From: Cordylochernes scorpioides
Taxonomy: Eukaryota > Arthropoda > Arachnida > Pseudoscorpiones > Chernetidae
Length of the DNA stretch: 64,000 bases
Assembly: GCA_030710605.1 (NCBI GenBank)
Contig: CP092864.1
Location: forward strand, 144,233,361 to 144,297,360
Direction of reading: 5' to 3'
Under the pieces are notes generated by a model. It was not told the origin of the DNA, did not search any database, and saw only the letters and a program-made list of their open reading frames with translations. Position numbers and translations under genes: made by a program. Below are positions 54,356 to 62,489 of the stretch, one piece after another; position 1 is the stretch's first letter; each line of letters begins with the position of its first letter.

Positions 54356-54933
54356 GTTCAATGGCCACAGAATCCACCGTACATAGGTTAGCGTATTTTT
54401 TCTTTTCAATATTGATAATCGACGTATATTTATTCCTTGTTTTAACATATTCTAAGCGGTCTAAATCATTATTCGATTTAGTGTATTTTTCCAGAGTTTA
54501 TTTCATGATATTTTTTTGCTATGTAGCAATCATGATCAAACCAAGGGTTCGACATTGGGTTATCCGTTTTTGTCTCAATTTGTATACCAGTTTATAACAT
54601 TGGAATTTTGATTTGTTTGACCATGTTATTAATTATATTCCAAATCGAGTTATTCCAGGATCCATAAGTTCTCCCTAAAATCTCTGTAAATACCGTTGAT
54701 CATTCAGGAATCCATATAGTATTTTTCTTTTTTATTGAAGAAAATTTCAATTGTTTCCTTCCTCAACATGTATTCACATTTATTGTTATATTACTTTCCT
54801 TTTTGTATTTCTGGTATTTTTCAAATGTTGATTTTGTTATTTCATTAAATAAATTACCGTGTCATTTTCTAAGTGACAATATTTATCTTTGTATAATTCT
54901 AATTACTTTGTATCTTCAATGTAATTTTTTTTT
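54356..54933. other. Unassigned AT-rich intron
   Basis: No exon or repeat recognised, apart from a weak similarity near 54840-54900 to the end of the TRIM LTR. Confidence 0.35.
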
Positions 54934-55215
54934 GCTTATCCCTAGTACACGTGATACAGGCCATGGTATTCATGGTGGGTAGAAGTAGGCGATTGCTTTT
55001 ACTGTAAGTGCACCACATATCTACACATGTGAAAAGCAGTTCGACTTTGCACTTACAAATGTGTCAGAGCACCGTTTGGTTACTTGCACACGTTGGTGGG
55101 GTTGGACTTTTGCAAGAATCGGGGTCAATTGGGGCATTTTTTTAAATCAGTAAAAAGTGTCCAATGCGGGAATATAACCCGGGTCGTAGCGGTCGAAAAC
55201 CAACGGCTTAGACAT
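54934..55215 (-). repeat. tRNA-derived SINE, copy 6 (reverse, head truncated)
   Basis: Inverse body and tail are intact. The head stops at 'accaacggcttagac', lacking the outermost bases. Confidence 0.8.
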
Positions 55216-55553
55216 GTACATTTTATAATATATTTCATTTTTTCCCTTGAAGATCAAGAGTGTATACTATCTAGAATTAATTTAATCGAAAAAGGCAAAT
55301 TGTGTTTCAAAATACTAATTGGATTTCTAGAAATTATTTGACTATTAATTACACATTTGATAATTTAAAACATCTATATTGACTAAGACACATACAGTAA
55401 TATTCAACAATGGTAGCTTCCACACTTTGAGAGGGGCTTCTCCAAAAAAAGAAAGTGGTCTTTTTGGACTTTCATCAGTTCCATTCCGAGTAAAAACTTT
55501 AAAACTTGAACTATCAATACATATATATAATGATGAATTAGCGCGCAATCTGT
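55216..55553. other. Unassigned AT-rich intron
   Basis: No exon or repeat recognised. Confidence 0.35.
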
Positions 55554-55921
55554 TATGAAAATTTGAAACTATTATAGACGCGTATGATTCTTTTAAGTAT
55601 TAAACAATTCCTACTGTCCTTACTGCAATGGAAAAATTAATGGGAATTATATATTTATAATTACATGCATTTCTACTGTCCTCAAATCTTATTTTCATCT
55701 AAAATACTCATTCCAATAGTCTAGCATCAGTATCACTATAAAAGGTAATCCGACAGATGCAATATAACAGCGGTATTGTAGATTAAACTGGATAAATCGC
55801 TGGGAGAGTTCACCACTGATGAGCCAGGCCCTCCTATTAATTTTCCATTGCAGTAAGGGCATAGCTATTTTTTAATATTTAAAAAATTCATACGCGTCTA
55901 TAATAGTTTCAAATTTTCATA
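55554..55921. repeat. Palindromic MITE, second full-length relative
   Basis: Ends 'atgaaaatttgaaactatta' and inverse, internal 'ccttactgcaatggaaaaat' and inverse. About 175 bp of unrelated sequence sits in the centre. Same family as the gypsy-bearing MITE. Confidence 0.75.
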
Positions 55922-56741
55922 TCAATACGTATATATTTCTTTGAAAAAAAAAAACCCCTTTTTAAAATACTGTGCCCAAGTTTATTAGGGATTCATTAAG
56001 AATATGATTCAACCATTTACAGCTAATGTGAAATCCTTTAGAAGATGGTAGAATGCTTCTCTTGATGGTGGTGGTGTCTTGTCCATGGAACAGATCAGAT
56101 CGGTCCGTGCACTCTGATCACAATACTGGCCAACTGAGGTGCCTTGTCCGTATGGATGTCCTCTTCTGGATTGATGTCTGCCATATAGAGAGCTGCAAGG
56201 ATGGCCGGGTATATATGGTCCGGAATGAGTTGGGTGTTGTGACAATTATTGCGGTCCTGAAGGATCTAGTCATGTCTATGTTAATCTTCATTCTTTCAAA
56301 ATGACCTGTTCTCAGTATGGTTCTCTTAACCTTTGAAATAGAAATAACCGAAATATATGTATAGAATATCTACTATATTTTACTATCTACAATATTTACT
56401 TATATCTAATATCAGTAATATTTTAACATCTAATTTATATATAAGAGAATTATTTATTTTATGATCTGTATTATTTAATATCAAGCAAAACCTTTTTTTT
56501 TGCCTGAATGCTTTTGTAAAATGCACTTTGCATTTGTATAATATTATACCCTATATAACGATCATCTCGTCTAAAATTCTATATTTAACAGAATAAAAAC
56601 TTCCATCCAGAGAACATGGTTTTGGGATATGGGCATCGTCAGTCTAATCTGGATATTGAATTCATCAGATCAACAAGGAATTCCATAAATCATTGCTATT
56701 TTTCAAATATGTGTAATTCTAACTTTCACTTAAAATTATTC
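55922..56741. other. Intron with a single 74-bp satellite-like unit
   Basis: 56068-56145 matches the 74-bp satellite unit ('gtcttgtccatggaacagat', 'atactggccaactgaggtg'). The remainder is AT-rich and unassigned. Confidence 0.55.
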
Positions 56742-56813
56742 TGCCCGGAAGTCCAACCCCTCCTCTACCTGGCGGGCGGGAGAAGCAGCACAAGTAAGGG
56801 ACTGCCCTGTAGG
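56742..56813 (+). repeat. Dispersed repeat family G, copy 2 (left of hAT)
   Basis: 'agtccaacccctcctctacc' through 'ggactgccctgtagg', ending at the hAT target duplication CCTGTAGG (56806-56813). Confidence 0.8.
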
Positions 56814-56971
56814 TAGGGCCTCCAATCCCGGAGCCAAATAATGATCCCGAAATCCCGGGATTCTGCTCGAAAAATCCCGGGATTACTGGTTTGTGCATGA
56901 AAACCAGCGCAAAAATATATTTTTCTTATCTAGCACTTTGGTAATCAAACAGATGATGAGATAGCACACTT

Positions 56972-57793
56972 TTGACGTTTTGTTTATACAGCTGCATTTT
57001 GGAGATACTTCTCAGTGTGAAGTCAGCGATTCAGAAGGCGCTAATATATGTGAATGCAAATGTCCGTCTAACTGATGAAGTTTTTTATACCATGACGCAA
57101 GTAATTTCCGCACTGAAACCATTTCGGGCAGCTGTGGCGGCTATCTGTAGACGCGACGATACGCTTTTGACTGCAGAAGCAACAGTAAAGTTTCTTCTAG
57201 AGGAGCTGCAAGCACAATCTCATTCTCTCAGCAAATATCTGTAAAAATCTTTTCAAAAGAGAATTTTAGAAGAGCGATGCAATAAAACATCTTTAGTCCT
57301 CCAATATCTGCACAATCCGCAAGCACATTTAGAAAAAAAGAAGATGGTCAAAGACTTTAGCGTGAAATTGCTTTTGCGTCTTAAACGGGAACAAATGGCC
57401 GAAGTAAGAATTCAGGCTGATGATTCGCAAATTCCTCGGAGTTTACAAGAACGCCATGAGCCATCACAATCGAATGACCATCTTACAATTGAGCGCCGAT
57501 TGCAAGAAGCTATTGAGGCTGCCTCTTCAACTTCAATTGTAATACCTACACCAGACTCCGCATCCTACTCAACTATGATTTACCACGAACTTAATATTGC
57601 TGCTCAGACAGGCAAACGAGGACCCCATTTAGAGAGTGTGTATCAATACTTGCTGACAATTCCTCCAACGTCTGTGGAATCGGAAAGAGTATTTTCCTCC
57701 TCTGGATACCTATGCAATAAGATACGTTCTAGTTTGCATGATGACACTCTAGACAAATTATATTTCCTACGCTCAAATCTTTCTCGAAATTGA
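56972..57793 (+). pseudogene. hAT transposase, C-terminal part with one in-frame stop
   Basis: Two open segments (56972-57244 and 57344-57793) lie in the same frame, separated by a TAA at 57242-57244 and 33 further codons. The second ends with the hAT dimerisation domain (SVYQYLLTIPPTSVESERVF then KIRSSLHDDTLDKLYFL). The N-terminal BED-finger and most of the catalytic region are absent, so this is an internally deleted copy. The match to the dimerisation region is clear. Confidence 0.85.
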
Positions 57794-58300
57794 ATTTTTA
57801 TCCTTAAAATAAAGTAATTCATGGTTTTTAAAACGGTGCTGTCTTCTTTCTAAACATTAATACATAGTTGGGCAAAATGCAATAATTATTACATTTTCTA
57901 TAATCACAATTGCAAATAATCATGATTACATTTGCTATAATTACAATTACAAGTAATTTTAATCACAATTGCTATCATTATATATAGAATTACGAGTAAT
58001 TATGTTTACATTCTAATGCAAATTAATTTTTTTTTGCAATGCATTGCAAAGTAATCGTAATTACAAGGTAATGCATTACTTTGAATGGATTACTGCCCAA
58101 CACTGCATTAAGAGATGTGATCTAAGAGTTCCAAGAACAGTAATTTTTTCCAGATGTGTGTACACTAATTGACAGATAATTTCAAACTGTAACCCAAAAG
58201 CAATGATTTAGTTCATAAGCAGGCGCAAAATATATGGCTTTCAGGTTGTTTTCATCGAAGTAAGTGCCACGTCATTGGCACTATATAAAAGAAAAATATA
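57794..58300. other. 3' noncoding part of the hAT remnant
   Basis: AT-rich with repeated 'taattacaattac'-like short repeats (57880-58090). No ORF. Confidence 0.5.
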
Positions 58301-58400
58301 AAAAATTAACGAACGAAACGATATACCTCTTGGCGTAAAAAGACGAAAATATTTTTCAATCCCGGGATTGAGAAAAAAGCAATCCCGATTGGAAGCCCTA

Positions 58401-58618
58401 CCTGTAGGGCAAAGTACGGTAGGGACTTTGTGAGCCCCGAGCCGCTACGGTAACCGTGAAGGACTAAAGGGAACTCTGAAATGTGGTTGACTAACGGGGC
58501 AATGGCACCCCCCCCCCTTTCCATGGGGCAACAAAAAGGTAACCTCAATTGGCCGGTATTGTGATCAGGGTGCACCGACCGATCTGATCTGCTCCATGGG
58601 CATTACACCACTACCACC
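58401..58618 (+). repeat. Dispersed repeat family G, copy 2 (right of hAT) with an inverted 74-bp unit
   Basis: 'agccgctacggtaaccgtga' and 'gactaacggggcaatggcac' continue family G. 58545-58618 is one inverted 74-bp satellite-type unit ('ttggccggtattgtgatcag', 'ctgctccatggg'), which links the satellite to this family. Confidence 0.8.
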
Positions 58619-58984
58619 AATTAAAATTATAAAAACAATAGCAATGAACTTCAATGAATTTTATCAACTGCTCGTGAAAAACACGCATCTCAACAAAAGT
58701 ATTTGACAGTGGAAAGCTGCTAGCTTTTAGCTGTTAGAAGAGCAAAGTCAGTAAGCCAATAAAGTTTAACTCTCTAATTTTTTATTCTAAAAATAGAGAG
58801 ATTGATCTCTTCAGAAATTCTCTAAAATATGAACAATAAATAACTTAGCTATGGATAGCTCTCTTTCTCCTGTAGAAAAGCGGAAATTCTCGAAAATTCG
58901 GCTGAATAAATAACCTTAAAAGAAACTCTTCAACTACAATTTTGTACATTCAATGATAACTTTATGTCTCTCTGATATGTCGTT
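58619..58984. other. Unassigned AT-rich intron
   Basis: No exon or repeat recognised. Confidence 0.35.
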
Positions 58985-59160
58985 AATAGTTAATTATCAA
59001 CATATATAGTCACGACCGTCATGGGCCGCCTCTGTCACGGATGCGCGCGCATCATCATTATGATCATTATCATTATCTAATGATAATAATAATTATTATT
59101 ATTATCAACATATATAGTCATGACCGTCATGGGCCGCCTCTGTCACGGATGCGCGCGCAC
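58985..59160. repeat. Direct repeat of a 50-bp GC-rich block
   Basis: 'catatatagtcacgaccgtc' to 'cacggatgcgcgcgca' at about 59000-59050 recurs at about 59108-59158 with one difference. An (ATT)n/(ATC)n stretch separates them. Confidence 0.8.
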
Positions 59161-59209
59161 AGGGAGGTCACGTGCTCGCCGGCAGTCAATAAAAATAAAA
59201 ATAAAAAAC

Positions 59210-59267
59210 TCCCCCGAGCCGGATTTGAACCAGCGACCTAAGGATCACCGTTGTAACATCTACAGTC
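59210..59267 (-). tRNA. tRNA-Tyr 3' half including anticodon and intron (truncated)
   Basis: The minus strand reads GACTGTAG (anticodon GTA), a 14-nt intron-like insert (59246-59259), then ATCCTTAGGTCGCTGGTTCA and the tRNA-Tyr T arm and acceptor 3' strand. It matches tRNA-Tyr as I remember it over about 31 nt. The 5' half is missing: the sequence switches at the anticodon stem to a Helitron-type 3' end (59266-59304). Confidence 0.7.
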
Positions 59268-59304
59268 GGGTAAAACACGGGCGTTGCCCGGGTCATTCGG
59301 CTAG
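59266..59304 (+). mobile_element. Helitron-type 3' terminus next to the tRNA-Tyr half
   Basis: Almost identical to 48707-48745 (hairpin 'cgggcgttgcccg', end CTAG before T). Confidence 0.6.
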
Positions 59305-59307
59305 TAC

Positions 59308-59500
59308 TTATATAAAAGGGCGGACCTGGATCTGTAAAGAAAAATAAAGTTCTCAAAATATTTCGAGAGATTGCTCCATCTTTTTCAATTTATTTCACAG
59401 TGATAGAGCACAGATAAAGCGGGAGCAATCTCTCGAAATATTTTGAGAACATTATTTTTTTCACTTTATAGATCCAGGTACGCCCTTTTATATAATCTTA
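59308..59500. repeat. Palindromic MITE family FB4, copy 3
   Basis: Ends 'cttatataaaagggcggacc' and inverse with shortened centre. Starts 3 bp after the Helitron-type end. The flank to 59525 ('ggatcgccttttgactcaaa') is shared with the 27.8-kb copy. It lies 110 bp downstream of the donor of the second Ig2 exon. Confidence 0.8.
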
Positions 59501-59612
59501 ATTGATGGATCGCCTTTTGACTCAAAGTTAATGATACGTTTTTTTATACTACGTGACCGTATCACGCTACCAATTGAAACGAGTACAGAAGTAAAAGATA
59601 AGGACAACTTAC

Positions 59613-59741
59613 AGTTGACGTTGAGCATGATCCTCTTGCTGACTGAAGGCTGAACACCATTGGAGGCGATACAAAGGTAGGCGCCCATGTCGAGCCTGCT
59701 GACTTTGGTGATATTGAGGGTGTCACCTTTCACCTCCTTTC
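59613..59741 (-). CDS. Host Ig-domain gene, Ig2 exon, second half
   Basis: 129 bp on the minus strand, acceptor GATGGTTGCAG and donor GTAAGTTG, phase 1 at both ends (2 + 42 codons + 1). It completes a Gly codon from the previous exon and reads KEVKGDTLNITKVSRLDMGAYLC... through SNGVQPSVSKRIMLNVN. The motif D-x-G-x-Y-x-C with the second Ig Cys and 'IASNGVPPSVSKR'-type sequence is diagnostic of Ig2 in DIP/lachesin proteins, where this face contributes to adhesion. The residual T pairs with TT of the Ig3 exon, 37.7 kb away, to make Phe. Confidence 0.92.
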
Positions 59742-60992
59742 CTGCAACCATCACAAGTTCCATTCATTTCTCTTTTGATAGTATTTCACAGGATCATAAT
59801 CAGACATACTTATTGGGGCATTGACTCAATTGAAGTCTTCACAGAAAAATAGCAAAATACAACGATGATTGAAGAGGAGTGACAATTGACAATTAAAAAC
59901 AGTATATTGACATCTAGTCAACAGTAGGGAGAAGGTTTAAAATAGGGAGAAATATATACAACAGACGGAGGGACGTCTGGATTTCATCAGGAGCTCAAAG
60001 CCGCCTTGAGTTCGGACAGGCCGTTGCGGATTATGAAATCCATGTCCCCATCATGCTCGATCGAAGAGGAGTGTTTTATAAGAATATTATTTCGCAAGCT
60101 TTCGGATGCATGTGTCTTTCTAAAGGCTTTACAATGACAAAAAGCCATTTTTCGAGCCTTTTCTCCATATATATTTCTTTAATAGCATTTTTTGTCTACT
60201 TTGCATCTTCTTTCTTTTCGCGCTGTTTATAAAAATTACCTCTGCTATATATATTTGAGAAGCTCTTGCCATTGGCATCCATCTTGCTATGTGATAGCCG
60301 CCTGTAGAAGGGTTTTTACCCGAAAGCTTGCGCTCGTTTTATATAATAAAGACACCCATCTTCCTTATCGTCTGGTTCATTTCAAAAAGCCATTTGTTGT
60401 TGTAAAGCCTGTAGAAGGACGTCAGAAAGCTCGCGAAATAAATTTCTTATAAGACATTCATCTTCAATCGTAGTTATATTTTGTTATTGGGACATTGTAA
60501 ATTCATTTAGATTCAATGGCTATTTTTCCCCGAGAATATCACGGGATTTTGGAACACCGACCCTTTAAATTGCTACTTCTGCAATGTTGTCATTCAAGAC
60601 AATTTGGTCTATTATCTATTCCTTTGCCCATTCTTACAGGAAAAGAGATTGGAAATTCATGAAATTTCGGGGCTAACTCACTATAATGAACAACATGTAT
60701 ACAAAATTTTTACTACTCTCCTTCTGGGTAAAACATTTGTTTATAAATATTTTATATTTTTCAAGGCGATTGATAAAATGAGGGAAGAAATGCTCAACTC
60801 CACAGACAACGGCTGATTGCTCCCCCTCCCCTCTAAATTGCTTTTCCTCCTCACTCATGTACATATATAACCATTTAAGGGAATCCCCTTGTAAGACAAT
60901 AGTGTCTTAATAAAGTTTTTGTTGTTGTTGTTGTAAATTCATTCAGTCTCGTTGATCTGACGTATGGGTAATCTGTGTAGGCAACCACTTAC
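59742..60992 (-). other. 1251-bp intron within Ig2, with two insertions
   Basis: GTAAGTGG at the 5' end and GCAG at the 3' end. It contains a foldback (about 60070-60455; 'gcaagctttcgg' and 'agaaagctcgc' with flanks inverted, plus 'gtaaagcctgtagaagg'-type blocks on both arms) and a truncated LINE (60508-60930). Confidence 0.8.
60508..60930 (+). mobile_element. 5'-truncated LINE insertion 50 bp from an exon
   Basis: Ends 'tgtcttaataaagtttttgt' with (TTG)n. Flanked by the 13-bp duplication 'ttgtaaattcatt' (60495-60507 and 60931-60943). The insertion ends about 60 bp from the exon boundary (60993), antisense to the host gene. Confidence 0.75.
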
Positions 60993-61139
60993 CGCCATCG
61001 GAGAATTTCTTGTGGTTCTCTCGACGCCAGTGAATCTCCGGCGGTGGGGCGCCCGTAGCCTTGCACCGCAGGCTGACATTGGAGCCGTCCCTGGCCTCCG
61101 TATCCGAGCTGGTGAAATCCTCGTCGATCTTGGGCGACA
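60993..61139 (-). CDS. Host Ig-domain gene, Ig2 exon, first half
   Basis: 147 bp on the minus strand, acceptor AGGAGTGTTTCAG and donor GGTAAGTGG, phase 1 at both ends (2 + 48 codons + 1). Reads SPKIDEDFTSSDTEARDGSN, VSLRCKATGAPPPEIHWRRE and NHKKFSDG. 'SSD...(R)DGSNVSLRCKATG.P.P' with the first Cys and the core Trp is the start of Ig2 in DIP/lachesin-type proteins, where an intron inside the domain is plausible. GC content is much higher than in the flanks. The preceding exon (end of Ig1) is not within the remaining 2.9 kb as far as I can see. Confidence 0.92.
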
Positions 61140-61368
61140 CTGAAACACTCCTATTGTTATAACACACATTCGGGTCATCCCTAGCTATAAATATTTTCAA
61201 TATGATGTTAAAAAAAATCTCAGTTTCACTACTCATGGAGGTTTTCTGAAGATATATCACTGGCAAAGAAACAAATTAAGATGGTAAATGCTATATTAAC
61301 AATGCTGATAAGTTAATTAAACGACAAGGTTTACAGTTATAATGTATTTTATATTTCCAATATATATA
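61140..61368. other. Intron upstream of the Ig2 first-half exon
   Basis: AT-rich with nothing recognised. Starts at the acceptor. Confidence 0.4.
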
Positions 61369-61870
61369 CAGTCGACTCTCAATAATTTGAAACTCGTTAA
61401 TTTGATAAAAGTTGTTTTAATTGTCAAAAAACTCGTTAATTTGAATCTCTCGATAATTTGAAAATTTTTCCCCGGTCCCTTGAAAAATACCCGATGAATT
61501 GAATAAAATTTTTATTAATTGTGGTCTCCTTGGTAATTTGAAGTTGAAGGAAGGTATCTTGCCATAAACGAAAATTTTTGAATAACTGTACAAATGTTTA
61601 AAATAATAAATCACGAATATTTTAAGATCATACTCTTGATTTAGAAAGAGCAAGGCCCAAAAACTCCTGATAAATGTATTACTTTAAAAACTTGAAGGAA
61701 GTCACTTATTTAATATTGTATCAACATAGTATGTATATTCCGAAACTCAAAACTTCAAACTCTTGTTTACTTGATTTTTTCCTCTCTTTTTCTTGGTTGT
61801 TTAAATTCCTCTTATTTTTTTCTTATTTTTCTCTGGTCCCTTGAGTTTCAAATTATCGAGAGTCGACTTG
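61369..61870. repeat. Pogo/Tigger-type MITE (about 500 bp)
   Basis: Ends CAGTCGACTCTCAATAATTT and, inverted, 'aaattatcgagagtcgactt', preceded by TA. Internal copies of 'ctcgttaatttga' and 'taatttgaa' are derived from the ends. No transposase. Confidence 0.75.
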
Positions 61871-61979
61871 ATAAAGTTGAGGAATGAAGATATTAAGGTA
61901 CATAAAAAGCCACCTTATACAGATTCTCCTTTTCATTGACGGCTTACAACGATATCCTAACGATAAACAATTACCATTA

Positions 61980-62071
61980 TATCAATTAAGAAGGATCAGA
62001 AGATGAGTTTCTTTTATTTTATATATATTTTATATAAAAGAAACTCATCTTCTGATCCTTCTTAATTGATA
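61980..62071. repeat. Perfect 37-bp inverted repeat with an 18-bp AT loop
   Basis: Left arm 61980-62016 and right arm 62035-62071 are exact complements ('tatcaattaagaaggatcag' and so on). A 12-bp direct repeat 'aattaccattat' flanks the region (61969-61980 and 62098-62109). It could be a very recent foldback insertion, a template-switch palindrome, or a hairpin-RNA source. Confidence 0.9.
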
Positions 62072-62172
62072 TACCTTACTAGAAGAGTCTTTACCTTTAA
62101 TTACCATTATGTATTGGTGGAGAAAACGTTTAATCTAAGTTCTTTTTCATACTTACAGCTTTGTAAAATTAT

Positions 62173-62360
62173 ATAAAAGGGCGTACCTGGATCTGTAAAG
62201 AAAAAAAAAACAATTTTTTTCTTAAAATATTTCGAGAGATTCTCCCTCTTTATCAATTTATTGCACAGTGAATTTAATTTACAATTTATTGTACATCATT
62301 TGAAAACAAATTTGTCATTGGTCAAAAATAATTTTTGATAATGATACATTAAAAAAAAAA
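62173..62360. repeat. Palindromic MITE family FB4, one arm
   Basis: Left end and arm only ('ttatataaaagggcgtacct', 'tctccctctttatcaattta'). The palindrome centre resembles the 37.6-kb copy. The right arm is missing. Confidence 0.75.
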
Positions 62361-62489
62361 ATAATAATATAATAAAATACTTTGAAAATTAAAGGCTTTT
62401 TGGTAATGCAGTATTTTATATTTTTTTTTGAAAAAAAAAAATTTAAGGAAATAAAAATAAGAAACAAATGAAGTTGACTGCGATTACGG

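Larger units (their letters stand above)
56814..58400 (+). mobile_element. hAT transposon remnant (1587 bp)
   Basis: Ends TAGGGCCTCCAATC and, inverted, TAGGGCTTCCAATC, flanked by a perfect 8-bp duplication CCTGTAGG (56806-56813 and 58401-58408). The unoccupied form of the same target exists at 19733-19740. Contains the C-terminal part of a transposase only. Confidence 0.92.
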
